A DNA stretch of 64,000 nucleotides from Cohnella thailandensis (GCF_014212135.1 NZ_JACJVQ010000006.1:372001-436000), one strand, 5' to 3'. Positions 8,738 to 18,819 are shown, numbered from the stretch's first letter. Program-made: numbers and translations. Notes: generated from the sequence alone by a model not told the origin.

Positions 8738-9557
8738 TCTTCGAATACGCCTTCCGCTGATGGAACGACAACGACCGATACTTGGCGGCATACTTCTTCA
8801 ATTCCGGAGCGGTCAGGGACCGATAGCCGCGGTGAACGTGCTTGTTCCTGGCGGGCCGGAGCAGGCAGCTGTCCGGGTCGGCCGAATAGACATAGTTGCC
8901 GTACGTCTCGAATTCGGAGAAGGCGAACGAGCGCTTCTTGTCCATGGAGTTCAGGATCGCCGCATACCACTTGGAGCCGTGCTTGTTCTCGATCGTCCTT
9001 TTTAACCCGGCCAGCTTCTTCTTATTAAAGAGCATGTAGTGGGTGACGAAGGAAGCGGGGGCGGAGGCGCGGCGGCCGAGCAGCTTCTTGTAGGTGCGGA
9101 AGTATTCGGGCTGGCTCCAGTTGCGGGTGTAGAAAATCGTCCGTCCCCCCTTCAGGAAGCGGTGAGGGCGGATCAGGACGGTATCGGCATCGACCGTGAG
9201 GAAGTAAGCCTTCTTGCCGATCTTGTCTCCGCTCAGCTTCAGCAGCTGCTGGTACAGCCAGCCGGAGCGCTCCCAGGCGCTCGTTCCGTAACGGATATTG
9301 CTTTTCTTCAGTTTCAGCAGCGAGCTTTCCTCGATAAAAGAACAGTTTTTGCTCTTCGCGAGATTGCGGATTCTCCGGCTGTTGGGGGAAACGATGTAGA
9401 TTCTTCCGATCGGGTGAGAGACGTGCTTGCGGACGCTGTCTATCGCGTGGGGCAAGGTCGCAAGGTCTTTCTCGATTGCGGGGATCAGCACGTCGATCGG
9501 GACGGCCGACCGATTCGATTCGATCCCTAGCACCGCCGGTTTGCTGGTCTCGGCCAT
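8733..9557 (-). CDS. DUF6492-like glycosyltransferase
   Basis: The 274-residue soluble protein begins with a nucleotide-sugar fold (VPIDVLIPAIEKDLATLPHAI; GRIYIVSPNSRRI) and carries a DxD metal motif in LTVDADTVLIRP. The segment with FVTHYMLFNKKKL and FSEFETYGNYV is typical of the DUF6492 family, assigned from memory of the family. It probably transfers a sugar to a surface glycan, but acceptor and donor are unknown. It is monocistronic, divergent from the symporter gene and convergent with the transporter fusion. It has no signal peptide or membrane segment. Confidence 0.8.
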   Translation of the reverse strand: MAETSKPAVLGIESNRSAVPIDVLIPAIEKDLATLPHAIDSVRKHVSHPIGRIYIVSPNSRRIRNLAKSKNCSFIEESSLLKLKKSNIRYGTSAWERSGWLYQQLLKLSGDKIGKKAYFLTVDADTVLIRPHRFLKGGRTIFYTRNWSQPEYFRTYKKLLGRRASAPASFVTHYMLFNKKKLAGLKRTIENKHGSKWYAAILNSMDKKRSFAFSEFETYGNYVYSADPDSCLLRPARNKHVHRGYRSLTAPELKKYAAKYRSLSFHQRKAYSKK

Positions 9558-9696
9558 GATAGAATCACTCTCTCCCTGGGAATAGCGTGTCGTTGGCTCA
9601 TCCTATGTACCGACCGAATGGAAGGTGAGCGGAACGGGCAGGATACCTAGGAAACGAATGACAACCGGATACGCGGCGGGAGAGAGGGTGAACCTG

Positions 9697-11061
9697 GTGA
9701 ATCCAGAGGAGCATAAGACCGAATCCGGTCCAAAAGGCGGCAAGGCGGAGCGTTTCACCAAGAGCGGCTTCATTCTATCGGCGATAGGAAGTTCGGTAGG
9801 CCTCGGCAACATGTGGAAGTTTCCTTACATAACCGGCAAACACGGAGGCGCGGCCTTCTTCGTTCTCTTCATCGGGTGTCTCCTTGTGGTGGGGCTGCCG
9901 CTGCTGCTTGCCGAGATGGCGATCGGACGGGGAGGCCGGGGAGACGCGGCAACGGCGTTCGTCCGGCTGAGCGGCAGCCGCTATTGGGCGGGGATGGGGC
10001 TGTTCACGGTCGTGACGGCTTTTGCGATCATGGCCTATTACGCCGTCGTGGCCGGGTGGACGATTCACTACACGATCGCCTCCTTCACCGGTTCGTTGTA
10101 CCGCGGAGCCCCGAATTACGAGATCGTGTTCAACGACTTCGCGGGCGGTTATTGGCCGCTGTTCTGGCAAGCCGTCGTCATGCTGCTCTGCGGAGCGGTG
10201 ATCGCCAGAGGGGTGTCCGGCGGGATCGAGAAGTTCAACAAAATCCTCATTCCCGGCTTTCTTATCCTGCTCCTCATCCTCATGCTCCGGTCGCTGTCCC
10301 TCTCGGGCTCATCCGCCGGAGTGAGCTTTTTCCTGGAGCCGGACTTCTCCAAGGTGGACGCCGAATCGGTGCTTATCGCGCTCGGCCATGCGTTCTTCTC
10401 GTTGTCGCTCGGAATGGGCTGCATGCTGACTTACGGTTCCTACGTGGAAAAAGAGCAATCGCTGGGGGGAGCGACGATGGCGATAGGAGGGGGAGACCTT
10501 CTGTACGCGTTCATCGCGGGACTCGTCATTTTCCCGACCGTGTTCTCCTTCGGGCTAGAGCCGGACGAAGGCGTCGGGCTTGCCTTCATGGCGCTGCCGG
10601 CGGCCTTCTCCAAGATGCCCGCGGGCTTCCTGTTCGGCGGCTTGTTCTTCCTGCTGCTCGCGATCGCGGCCCTCACGTCGGCAATCTCCATTCTGGAGGT
10701 GCCCGTCGCCTACGCGATGAACAAGTGGCGCTGGTCCCGGAGAAAGGCGGCGGTCGTCGTCTCCGTGTTGTGCTTCCTGGTCGGCATTCCGGCCGCTCTC
10801 TCCGTAGGCGGGCCGTTGACCGATGTCTCCCTGTTCGGCCGGTCCTTCTTCGATCTGTTCGATTTCGCGACGGCTTACATCATGATGCCGTTCGGGGGAC
10901 TCATCGTGACGCTGTTCACGGGCTACGTGTGGAAATCCGTCGGGGAAGAGGCCGGCCTGCGAGGAGCTTTGTTCTCCGCGTGGCTTTTTCTCTTGCGGGT
11001 CGTTATCCCGGTCGTGATCGTGCTTATTTTCCTCTATTCGACGGGTCTGCTTAACCTATGA
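9697..11061 (+). CDS. sodium-dependent transporter, neurotransmitter:sodium symporter (SNF) family
   Basis: A LeuT-fold Na+/solute symporter with about 11 or 12 membrane segments. The hallmark TM1 motif FILSAIGSSVGLGNMWKFPY is intact, as is the unwound TM6 region around FSLSLGMGCMLTYGSYV. Bacterial members import amino acids or, in the MhsT/TnaT group, aromatic amino acids; the substrate here cannot be read. GTG 9697 is preferred because GGAGAGAGG lies about 9 nt upstream and the protein then starts shortly before the conserved RFTKSGF. In-frame alternatives are ATG 9658 and GTG 9625. The length, 454 residues, is normal for the family. Confidence 0.9.
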   Translation: MNPEEHKTESGPKGGKAERFTKSGFILSAIGSSVGLGNMWKFPYITGKHGGAAFFVLFIGCLLVVGLPLLLAEMAIGRGGRGDAATAFVRLSGSRYWAGMGLFTVVTAFAIMAYYAVVAGWTIHYTIASFTGSLYRGAPNYEIVFNDFAGGYWPLFWQAVVMLLCGAVIARGVSGGIEKFNKILIPGFLILLLILMLRSLSLSGSSAGVSFFLEPDFSKVDAESVLIALGHAFFSLSLGMGCMLTYGSYVEKEQSLGGATMAIGGGDLLYAFIAGLVIFPTVFSFGLEPDEGVGLAFMALPAAFSKMPAGFLFGGLFFLLLAIAALTSAISILEVPVAYAMNKWRWSRRKAAVVVSVLCFLVGIPAALSVGGPLTDVSLFGRSFFDLFDFATAYIMMPFGGLIVTLFTGYVWKSVGEEAGLRGALFSAWLFLLRVVIPVVIVLIFLYSTGLLNL

Positions 11062-11181
11062 TGCATGGAGGATCCGCGGGACGGACGGCGGTCGAATTCA
11101 AGCCTATTTGGCGGAACGGGCTCGAATTATGGTATGTTAGGATAAGAGTAGAGCTTATCCAAAGCCGGGGAGGAATCATGC

Positions 11182-12102
11182 TTGACTGTTAAACCGATTA
11201 TTCTGGACGTAGATACCGGCGTGGACGACGCGCTCGCCATCGCATACGCGGTTCGATCTCCCGAGATCGAGGTGCTTGGCTTAACGACGACTTTCGGCAA
11301 TATCACCGTGGAGGAAGCGACCCGCAACTCTCTTGTGGTGCTGGAGAAGCTCGGCCGCTCCGACGTTCCGGTGTACGAAGGCTCCAAGCAGCCGCTTAAA
11401 CGTACGAAAAATGAATATCCGCGGCAAATCCACGGGGAGCACGGACTGGGAGAAGCCGTTTTCTCCGCGCCCGTTGCGAGCAAAGGGAACGCGCACGCCG
11501 TCGACTTCATTATCGAGACGGTCCGCGCCCGCAAGAACAAAGTGACGCTGGTGTTCGTGGGGCCGCTTACCAATCTGGCTCATGCCGTGCGGAAGGATCC
11601 CGAGATTGCCGGCCTGGTCGATCGCGTCGTCATCATGGGCGGCGCCGCCAGACGCCGGGGCAACGTGAGCGAATATGCGGAAGCGAACATCTACAGCGAT
11701 CCGGAGGCGGCGGACGTCGTGTTCCGCTCCGGCCTGCCGATCACGCTGGTCGGGCTGGACGTCACGATGCAGACGCTGCTGCCGATGTCCCAGATGCCGG
11801 TATGGCGGGCCAAGGATGCCGAGCTCGGCGGCTTCTTCGCGGACATGACGGAATTCTATATTCGTTTCTACGAGTCGGCCTATCCGGGAATCGGCGGCTG
11901 CGGCCTGCACGATCCGCTGGCGATCGGCGCCGTCGTGAAGCCGGAGCTTCTGGAGACCGAGCCGATGCGGCTGGTCGTGGAGCTCTCCGGCGAGGAGCTG
12001 GCGAGAACGCGCGAGGTGCCGGGCGAGCACCCGAACGTCGACGTTTGCGTGAAGGTGGACGCGGAAGGCTTCCTGAAGCACTTTCTTAGTCGGGTAATCT
12101 AA
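11182..12102 (+). CDS. inosine-uridine preferring nucleoside hydrolase
   Basis: The 306-residue enzyme cleaves the N-glycosidic bond of ribonucleosides to give base and ribose for salvage. The calcium-binding DxDxGxDD signature is complete at residues 9-16 (DVDTGVDD), and the C-terminal Asp motif is present in GCGLHDPLAIG. The start is TTG 11182, placed 7 nt after GGGGAGGA. An ATG four bases earlier is out of frame and opens only a four-codon frame. It is monocistronic, with a strong terminator. The sequence does not separate purine-specific from broad-range enzymes. Confidence 0.92.
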   Translation: MTVKPIILDVDTGVDDALAIAYAVRSPEIEVLGLTTTFGNITVEEATRNSLVVLEKLGRSDVPVYEGSKQPLKRTKNEYPRQIHGEHGLGEAVFSAPVASKGNAHAVDFIIETVRARKNKVTLVFVGPLTNLAHAVRKDPEIAGLVDRVVIMGGAARRRGNVSEYAEANIYSDPEAADVVFRSGLPITLVGLDVTMQTLLPMSQMPVWRAKDAELGGFFADMTEFYIRFYESAYPGIGGCGLHDPLAIGAVVKPELLETEPMRLVVELSGEELARTREVPGEHPNVDVCVKVDAEGFLKHFLSRVI

Positions 12103-12110
12103 TCGAAGAC

Positions 12111-12141
12111 AGAACCGGGGCGACCCGGTTCTGTTTTTTTT
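12111..12141 (+). terminator. intrinsic terminator of the nucleoside hydrolase gene
   Basis: The stem AGAACCGGG / CCCGGTTCT with a short loop is followed by an eight-T run. Confidence 0.9.
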
Positions 12142-12245
12142 GTACCCATGTCACGTAATATGACCGCCCTTGCCCGCCGGATCGATTGTACGCCATCCTC
12201 GGCGACTTTTTTAACGTATTGTCTAAATGAAGGCCGAAATGCCGG

Positions 12246-12254
12246 TGCTATAAT
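12246..12254 (+). promoter_or_regulatory. extended -10 promoter of the beta-alanine operon
   Basis: TGC directly precedes a perfect TATAAT, an extended -10 element about 85 bp before the first start codon. No good -35 hexamer is seen at 16-18 bp, so an activator may be involved. The leader contains a GC-rich inverted repeat (CGGGCAG ... CTGCC). Confidence 0.5.
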
Positions 12255-12339
12255 GGTCATCAAATCTAACATTGCCTGACGGACGGGCAGGCTCCCGACC
12301 GGTCTGCCGACGCTAAGAACAAGGAGATGAGCATTCCCG

Positions 12340-13821
12340 ATGTCGATATCCTTGCCGAACGAGACGAACGGGACGATCCCCGGCTTGAAAAATTACGTGA
12401 ACGGAGAATGGGTGCCCTCTTCCGCCGAGCGCTGGGAGGACGTTCCGAACCCGGCCACGGGAGAGCTGCTCGCGCGGGTGCCGCTCTCGCCGAAGGCGGA
12501 CGTGGAGGCGGCGGTAGCGGCCGCGGCGGCCGCGTTCCCCGAGTGGAGCAAGACGGCGGTTCCGCGCAGGGCGAGAATTCTGTTCCGCTATCAGCAGCTT
12601 CTGGTCGAGCACTGGGAGGAGCTGGCCCGCATCGTGACGCTGGAGAACGGCAAGAGCTACTCCGAGGCCTATGGAGAGGTGCAGAGAGGCATCGAATGCG
12701 TGGAATTCGCGGCCGGGGCGCCCACCCTGATGATGGGCGGCCAGCTTCCCGACATAGCGACGGGCATCGAGTCGGGCATGTACCGCTATCCGCTCGGCGT
12801 CGTCGGCGGAATTACGCCGTTCAACTTCCCGATGATGGTGCCCTGCTGGATGTTCCCGCTGGCCATCGCCTGCGGCAACGCGTTCGTGCTTAAGCCGTCG
12901 GAGAGAACGCCGCTTCTGGCGGGAAGGCTGGCGGAGCTGTTCGCGGAAGCGGGACTTCCCGCCGGCGTGCTGAACATCGTTCACGGAGCGAAGGACGTGG
13001 TGAACGGCCTGCTCGAGAGCCCCGGGGTGAAGGCGATCTCGTTCGTCGGCTCGCAGCCTGTGGCGGAGCATGTCTATAGAACGGCAGCCGCGAACGGCAA
13101 AAGGGTGCAGGCCCTCGCCGGAGCGAAGAATCATTCGATCGTCATGCCGGACGCCGATCTCGATAACGCGGTGACGAACATCGTCGCGGCGGCCTTCGGA
13201 TCGGCCGGGGAGCGCTGCATGGCGGCTTCGGTCGTCGTGGCGGTAGGGGATATCGCGGACGAGCTGGTCGGCCGCCTCGCGAAGGCGGCGGACGGGATCA
13301 GGATCGGCAACGGCTTGGACGAAGGCGTATTTCTTGGCCCCGTTATCCGCGAAGAGAACAAGAACCGGACAATCGGGTATATCGAGATTGGGGAAGCGGA
13401 AGGCGCCAAGCTCGTCCGCGACGGGAGAAAGGATGCCGAAGCCGCTTCTCAAGCGGGCTATTTCGTCGGTCCTACCATTTTCGACGAGGTGAAGCCGGGA
13501 ATGAAGATTTGGAAGGACGAGATCTTCGCTCCGGTGCTCTCCGTCGTCCGGGCCAAGGATCTGGCCGAGGCGATCGCCATTTCCAACGAATCGGATTTCG
13601 CGAACGGCGCTTGCCTTTATACGGACAGCGCGAAGGCGGTTAGGCAGTTCCGCGACGAGATCGATGCCGGGATGCTGGGGATCAATCTCGGGGTGCCGGC
13701 GCCGATGGCTTTTTTTCCGTTCTCGGGGTACAAGAAGTCGTTCTACGGGGATCTCCACGCGAACGGCAGGGACGGCGTCGAATTCTACACCCGCAAAAAA
13801 ATGCTCACCGCCCGCTATTAA
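12340..13821 (+). CDS. CoA-acylating (methyl)malonate-semialdehyde dehydrogenase
   Basis: The 493-residue aldehyde dehydrogenase belongs to the MmsA/IolA group, which oxidises malonate or methylmalonate semialdehyde with NAD+ and CoA to acetyl- or propionyl-CoA plus CO2. The conserved [20 protein letters not shown] and ISFVGS segments are typical; the catalytic Cys is Cys293 in GERCMA. It is the first gene of an operon with an omega-aminotransferase (40 bp downstream) and alanine dehydrogenase. That context points to malonate semialdehyde from beta-alanine rather than valine or inositol breakdown, since no other genes of those pathways are nearby. Confidence 0.93.
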   Translation: MSISLPNETNGTIPGLKNYVNGEWVPSSAERWEDVPNPATGELLARVPLSPKADVEAAVAAAAAAFPEWSKTAVPRRARILFRYQQLLVEHWEELARIVTLENGKSYSEAYGEVQRGIECVEFAAGAPTLMMGGQLPDIATGIESGMYRYPLGVVGGITPFNFPMMVPCWMFPLAIACGNAFVLKPSERTPLLAGRLAELFAEAGLPAGVLNIVHGAKDVVNGLLESPGVKAISFVGSQPVAEHVYRTAAANGKRVQALAGAKNHSIVMPDADLDNAVTNIVAAAFGSAGERCMAASVVVAVGDIADELVGRLAKAADGIRIGNGLDEGVFLGPVIREENKNRTIGYIEIGEAEGAKLVRDGRKDAEAASQAGYFVGPTIFDEVKPGMKIWKDEIFAPVLSVVRAKDLAEAIAISNESDFANGACLYTDSAKAVRQFRDEIDAGMLGINLGVPAPMAFFPFSGYKKSFYGDLHANGRDGVEFYTRKKMLTARY

Positions 13822-13861
13822 GCGAAGGCGTACCAATAGGAACCTGAAGGAGAGGGATCCC

Positions 13862-15208
13862 ATGATTACCGATATCGAGAATCTTGCGGCGAAGGATCGT
13901 CAATACTTGTGGCATGCGATGACTCCGTATAACGAGCAGAATCCTCCCATGATAATCGAGGAGGGCAAGGGCTCCTGGATCGCGGACGCATCCGGGAACC
14001 GGTATCTGGACGGAATGTCGGCGCTGTGGTGCGTCAATATCGGGTACGGGCGCGAGGAGCTGGCTAAGGCGGCCTACGATCAGCTTAAGAAGCTCAGCTT
14101 CGGTTCCATGCTTCAGAGCCACGAGCCCGCCATTCGGCTGGCGGAGAAGCTGAACGAATGGCTGGAAGGCGATTATGTCGTCTTCTTCTCCAACAGCGGC
14201 TCCGACGCGAACGAAGTCGCCTTCAAGATCGCCCGCCAATATCATGAACAGAACGGAGAGGGCAATCGCTACAAGATCGTCTCCCGGTATCGGGCTTATC
14301 ACGGCAACTCCATGGGGGCCCTGTCCGCCACCGGGCAATCGCAGCGCAAGTTCAAGTACGAGCCGCTGGCTGCGGGCTTCCTGCACGTTCCGCCTCCCTA
14401 CGGCTATCGCCGGCCGGACGGGATGAGCGTGGAGCAGTTCAATCTGCAGTGCGCCAAGGACCTGGAGCAAACCATCGTCTGGGAAGGCAAGGAGACGATC
14501 GCGGCCGTCATCATGGAGCCGGCGATTACCGGCGGCGGGGTCATCGTTCCCCATCCGGTCTACATGGAAGAAGTCGAACGCATCTGCCGCAAGCATGGGG
14601 TGCTCCTGATCATCGACGAGGTCATCTGCGGCTTCGGACGCTCCGGACGCAAGTTCGGCCACATGAACTTCGGCATCAAGCCGGATATCGTCACGATGGC
14701 CAAGGGACTGACGAGCGCTTATCTGCCTCTGTCGGCGACGGCCGTCCGCAAGGAGATCTACGAGGCGTTCAAGGGCAAGGACGACTACAGCCACTTCCGG
14801 CACGTGAACACCTTCGGCGGCAATCCGGCTTCCTGCGCGGTCGCTCTGGCCAACCTGGATATCATCGAGCGCGAAGGGCTGGTGGAACGGTCCCGGGTGC
14901 TTGGGGAGAGATTGGCTGAGAGTGCGAGAGGATGGCTGAAGCACGCGAACGTCGGAGACGTCCGCAGCTTCGGTTTTATTCTGGGCATCGAGCTCGTGGC
15001 CGACCGACGGACGAAGGAGCCGCTTCCTCTGGCGCAGGTCGCGAAGATCATCTCCGCCTGCAAGGCCAAGGGGCTTATCATCGGCAAGAACGGAGACACC
15101 GTGGACGGATTCAACAACGTTCTCACCATCGCGCCTCCGCTATCCTCGACCGACGACGATCTGGCTTTTATCGTAAGCACCTTAAGCGAAGTATTGGCGA
15201 GCATGTAA
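13862..15208 (+). CDS. class III omega-aminotransferase, probably beta-alanine:pyruvate
   Basis: This 448-residue fold-type I PLP enzyme has the class III pattern LLIIDEVICGFGRSG and the Schiff-base Lys281 in TMAKGLTSAYLPLSA. The N-terminal YLWHAMTPYNEQNP is characteristic of the omega-amino-acid:pyruvate group. The likely reaction is beta-alanine + pyruvate giving malonate semialdehyde + L-alanine, deduced from the neighbours: the product feeds the upstream dehydrogenase and the alanine is recycled by the downstream enzyme. ATG 13862 follows GGAGAGGGA. GABA or taurine as amino donor cannot be excluded. Confidence 0.9.
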   Translation: MITDIENLAAKDRQYLWHAMTPYNEQNPPMIIEEGKGSWIADASGNRYLDGMSALWCVNIGYGREELAKAAYDQLKKLSFGSMLQSHEPAIRLAEKLNEWLEGDYVVFFSNSGSDANEVAFKIARQYHEQNGEGNRYKIVSRYRAYHGNSMGALSATGQSQRKFKYEPLAAGFLHVPPPYGYRRPDGMSVEQFNLQCAKDLEQTIVWEGKETIAAVIMEPAITGGGVIVPHPVYMEEVERICRKHGVLLIIDEVICGFGRSGRKFGHMNFGIKPDIVTMAKGLTSAYLPLSATAVRKEIYEAFKGKDDYSHFRHVNTFGGNPASCAVALANLDIIEREGLVERSRVLGERLAESARGWLKHANVGDVRSFGFILGIELVADRRTKEPLPLAQVAKIISACKAKGLIIGKNGDTVDGFNNVLTIAPPLSSTDDDLAFIVSTLSEVLASM

Positions 15209-15228
15209 GAAGCAAGGAGGAATGAACG

Positions 15229-16362
15229 ATGCTCATCGGTGTTCCCAAGGAGATCAAGAACAACGAGAATCGGGTAGGAATGACGCCGGGAGCCGTCGTG
15301 TCCTATAGGCAGGCCGGACATCGGGTGCTCGTGGAGACGAACGCCGGCATCGGCATCGGCTTCTCCGATCAGGACTACCGGGATGTCGGCGCCGACGTCG
15401 TGGGAACGGCCGAGGAGGCGTGGGCGGCCGAGATGGTCGTCAAGGTGAAGGAGCCTCTTCCGGAGGAATACGGGTTTTTCCGGGAGGGACTTATCCTCTA
15501 TACCTATCTTCATCTCGCGCCGGAGCCGGAGCTGACGAAGGCGCTCGCGGAACGCAAGGTGACCGCGATCGCCTACGAGACGATCCAGCTCGACAACGGC
15601 AGCCTGCCGCTGCTGACCCCGATGAGCGAGGTGGCCGGCCGGATGTCCATTCAGATCGGCGCTCACTTCCTGGAGAAATCCCACGGAGGCAAAGGAGTGC
15701 TCATGAGCGGAGTGCCCGGAGTCGCGCCGGCGAAGGTCGCCGTGATCGGCGGCGGCATCGTCGGCACGAACGCCGCGCGGATCGCCCTCGGGCTCGGAGC
15801 GGACGTTGGAATCCTGGACATCAACGCGGATCGCCTCCGTCAGCTGGACGACTTGTTCCAGGGGAGGGTGAAGACGCTTATGTCCAGTCCGCACAACATC
15901 GCCGAGGCGGTTCGCGCGGCCGATCTGGTCGTCGGCGCGGTGCTCATCCCCGGGGCCAGGGCCCCTCGCCTGGTGACCGAAGAAATGGTGCGAAGCATGT
16001 CGCCGGGCTCCGTCATCGTCGACGTCGCTATCGATCAGGGCGGGTCGATCGAGACGATCGACCGGATCACGACGCACGACAATCCGACCTACGTGAAGCA
16101 CGGCGTCGTTCATTACGCCGTCGCGAATATGCCGGGCGCGGTCGCCCGCACGTCGACGATCGCCCTGACGAACGTGACGACGCCATATGGGCTGCAGATC
16201 GCGTCCAAAGGCTACCGCCAAGCGGCGTTGGACAACCGGGCGCTTGCCCGGGGGATCAATGCGGCCGAAGGGAAGATCACCTTCCGCGCGGTAGCGGAGG
16301 CGCACGGTTACGCGCATACGGACGTGCAGGAGATCCTGGAAGGCCGGGCGATCTCGAATTGA
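15229..16362 (+). CDS. ald: alanine dehydrogenase
   Basis: The 377-residue NAD-dependent enzyme converts L-alanine to pyruvate and ammonia. It carries the family start [20 protein letters not shown], the active-site VKVKEP and YLHLAPE segments, the [10 protein letters not shown] nucleotide-binding loop and the DVAIDQGG signature. It starts 20 bp after the aminotransferase stop, with AGGAGG upstream. Here it should regenerate the pyruvate that the aminotransferase consumes and release the amino nitrogen as ammonia. The 371-378 residue length is standard. A bidirectional terminator separates it from the convergent kinase gene. Confidence 0.95.
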   Translation: MLIGVPKEIKNNENRVGMTPGAVVSYRQAGHRVLVETNAGIGIGFSDQDYRDVGADVVGTAEEAWAAEMVVKVKEPLPEEYGFFREGLILYTYLHLAPEPELTKALAERKVTAIAYETIQLDNGSLPLLTPMSEVAGRMSIQIGAHFLEKSHGGKGVLMSGVPGVAPAKVAVIGGGIVGTNAARIALGLGADVGILDINADRLRQLDDLFQGRVKTLMSSPHNIAEAVRAADLVVGAVLIPGARAPRLVTEEMVRSMSPGSVIVDVAIDQGGSIETIDRITTHDNPTYVKHGVVHYAVANMPGAVARTSTIALTNVTTPYGLQIASKGYRQAALDNRALARGINAAEGKITFRAVAEAHGYAHTDVQEILEGRAISN

Positions 16363-16375
16363 AGAGGAAGCTCGC

Positions 16376-16420
16376 AAAAAGACTGCCTTAAGGTCATGAA
16401 ACCCTAAAGGCAGTCTTTGA
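16376..16420. terminator. bidirectional intrinsic terminator
   Basis: The 12-bp stem AAAGACTGCCTT / AAGGCAGTCTTT is flanked by A-runs on the left and T-residues on the right, so it can serve alanine dehydrogenase on the plus strand and the kinase gene on the minus strand. Confidence 0.8.
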
Positions 16421-16439
16421 CGTTTGCGCCTGATTTTCC

Positions 16440-18755
16440 TTAAGCAGTGGAAGGCTTGCCGAGGTCCGGCTCCAACACGATGGAGGCTCCGGAAGCGGGG
16501 AGCGTCACCTCCGCGACCGTTCCGCGGCCGACCTGGCTCATGAACTTCATGTAGCCTTTGTGCGTGGCGATGATCTGCTGGCTCACCATGAGGCCGAGCC
16601 CGTTGCCGGACGGCTTGGTCGAATAGAAGGGCTCGCCCAATCGGCCAAGCGCTTCTTCCGGAATGCCCTCGCCCTGGTCGATGACGCGAATCGAGACTCC
16701 CCGGTCATCGGGCAGCGATTCTCCTTCGACGCGCAGCGTGCCGCCTCCCGGCATGGCTTCCATGGCGTTCTTGATCAGGTTGATGAACACCTGCTTCAAC
16801 TGGTTAGGCTCGCAGCGAACCGGCGGAAGCGCGTCCGCGCAACGAACCGAAATGTCGATGTTGTTCAGCTTAGCCTGGGACTCCAGCAGCATCACGACAT
16901 CGCCGACGATGTCGGGCACGGCGGCTTCCTGGAAGCGAACCGCTTGCGGCTTGGAGAAGATCAACAGCTCGCTGACGATATGGTTGATGCGATCAAGCTC
17001 GGACACCATGATCTGCAGATAGGAAGGCTGAAGCGAGCCTTGCTCCTGCTGCAGCTGGACGAACCCGCGCAGCGTCGTCAGCGGATTGCGGATCTCGTGC
17101 GCGAACCCGGCCGCGAGCTGGCCGGCGACGGCCAGCTTCTCGGATCGCCTCAGCAGCTCCTCGGTTTTTTTCCTCTCCGTAATATTCCGCGAGATCGTCG
17201 CGATGGCGATAATCCGGTCGGCCTCGTCGCGGATGGAGGAGACGGTCAGGCTCACGTCGAGCAGCGTTCCGTCCTTCGCGTACCGCGCCGTCTCGAAGTC
17301 GGCGACCGCTCCGCCTTGCAGGACGATCTGCCGGATCCGTTCGAAATCCCGGACATGGTCGGGCGGGACGTTGTCCAATTGCCGGAGCAGGATCTCCCGC
17401 TCCTTCCACCCGTACATCGTCTCGAACGCCTTGTTCGTCTGGGTCACGTTGCCTTCCAGATCCGAGACGTGGATCGCATCGGAGGTATGGTTGACGAACG
17501 ACTCCAAATACTGCTTCATGCTGCGCAGCTCTTCCGCGGATTCCTTCAGCCTGGAGGTGTGATGCTCCAGACTGTCTCCCATCGCGTTGATTCGGGAGGA
17601 CAGCATTCCGAGCTCGTCCATCTTCCGGACTTCGAGCCGGCTGTTCAGCCGGCCGCGGGCCATCTCGTTGACCGTCTCGAGAATCCGGTTGATCGGCCTA
17701 AGCAGGAAGCCGGCGAGGAAGTAGCTGGCGAACAGCGCGAATGCCGCGAGGATCAAGGAGATCACGATCTGAACGAGAAGCTGGTGGTTCAGCTCCTGGC
17801 GGATCGTTTCCCCGTCGGAGACGATGCCGACGACCAGATGGTTGGCCACGTCCATCGGAATGAAGCTCTTGATCAGGCGGACTCCGCGGTCCGTATCGTG
17901 AACGGTGACGATTTTCTTCGATTCGGAAGCCTCGAGAATATGCTCGGCATCGTCCTCGTCTTGATAGAAGTAGTCCCCGAATGCGATATCCCGAACGTCG
18001 AGATTATAGACCGGGCTGCCCTTCTTGTACTTGATGATCTTCTCCTTGCCGAAAAACTGCGGGTTGAAGCCGGTGATATCCAGAACGTCGGGGTTGTCGC
18101 GAAGAATCTTGAGAATGACGGCTTCCGTGCCCGAGGAACGTTCGAAATCGAGAAACTGCTCGGCGTTGATAAAAGGATTGATAAGATAATTCGTCGTCCC
18201 GTCGTAGTAGTAGCCCCACTTGTCCACACGGTCCGGGTTCGTCGTCGAGAAGTTGATCGGGCCCGTCCAGTAATTTTTCAGCTTCTCCCCTTGCGGGATC
18301 GTCACTTCCCGATTCTCGAACAACTGGGTGAAGGCGGTGAACCAGTAGTCCCACGTCTTCGAGCTTTGCCCCAGCTCGTCCGGATCGGAGGAGCGGGCAA
18401 CGACGATATCGCCGTCATCCTCGCGAACCCACAGGGTCAGATTGTCGATTCCGAGTTCCGCGCTAAGCTCGACGAGCTCTTCGTTCGTCACGCCCGCAAT
18501 GTCCGGATCGAGCCTCTCCTTGGCGGCCAGTGCCGCATTCCGGAGCATGACGCCCGCGGAATCCTCCATATACTTGCGGGATTTCTGCGTCGCCTCCACG
18601 GTAGCGCTGATCTGCTTGGCGATGATGCCCATCTGATTCTCGGTGCGCCGCTCCAGATCGTTCTTCGTCGAATAATAATAGATCGATATATTAAGGATTA
18701 AGATGATCGCAACAAGCGCGCTGATGAAGGCTGCGATCTTCGCTTTAATGGTCAA
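16440..18755 (-). CDS. membrane sensor histidine kinase with extracytoplasmic sensor, HAMP and PAS domains
   Basis: The predicted 771-residue protein has a TM segment near residues 8-28, a large extracytoplasmic Cache-like sensor (to about residue 325), a second TM, HAMP, a PAS domain (AIHVSDLEGNVTQTNKAFETMYGW), HisKA with the phospho-acceptor in FAHEIRNPLTTLRGF (near residue 555), and a complete HATPase (NAMEAM, DQGEGIP, GNGLGL). The kinase core resembles Bacillus sporulation kinases of the KinA-KinE group. TTG 18755 is chosen because GGAGG lies 9 nt upstream and the promoter would make transcripts starting downstream of the in-frame ATG at 18791. No partner regulator is adjacent, which fits a phosphorelay kinase (inference). 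Confidence 0.9.
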   Translation of the reverse strand: MTIKAKIAAFISALVAIILILNISIYYYSTKNDLERRTENQMGIIAKQISATVEATQKSRKYMEDSAGVMLRNAALAAKERLDPDIAGVTNEELVELSAELGIDNLTLWVREDDGDIVVARSSDPDELGQSSKTWDYWFTAFTQLFENREVTIPQGEKLKNYWTGPINFSTTNPDRVDKWGYYYDGTTNYLINPFINAEQFLDFERSSGTEAVILKILRDNPDVLDITGFNPQFFGKEKIIKYKKGSPVYNLDVRDIAFGDYFYQDEDDAEHILEASESKKIVTVHDTDRGVRLIKSFIPMDVANHLVVGIVSDGETIRQELNHQLLVQIVISLILAAFALFASYFLAGFLLRPINRILETVNEMARGRLNSRLEVRKMDELGMLSSRINAMGDSLEHHTSRLKESAEELRSMKQYLESFVNHTSDAIHVSDLEGNVTQTNKAFETMYGWKEREILLRQLDNVPPDHVRDFERIRQIVLQGGAVADFETARYAKDGTLLDVSLTVSSIRDEADRIIAIATISRNITERKKTEELLRRSEKLAVAGQLAAGFAHEIRNPLTTLRGFVQLQQEQGSLQPSYLQIMVSELDRINHIVSELLIFSKPQAVRFQEAAVPDIVGDVVMLLESQAKLNNIDISVRCADALPPVRCEPNQLKQVFINLIKNAMEAMPGGGTLRVEGESLPDDRGVSIRVIDQGEGIPEEALGRLGEPFYSTKPSGNGLGLMVSQQIIATHKGYMKFMSQVGRGTVAEVTLPASGASIVLEPDLGKPSTA

Positions 18756-18789
18756 TGGGATGTGCCTCCGGCTGTGTGTACTATTATTC

Positions 18790-18819
18790 ATTAGACAACG
18801 GCCGCTAAACAGCTGTCAA
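18790..18819 (-). promoter_or_regulatory. sigma-A-like promoter of the histidine kinase gene
   Basis: On the minus strand TTGACA (18819-18814) and TCTAAT (18795-18790) are 18 bp apart. Transcription would begin near 18783, inside the longer reading frame, which supports the TTG start at 18755. Confidence 0.5.
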
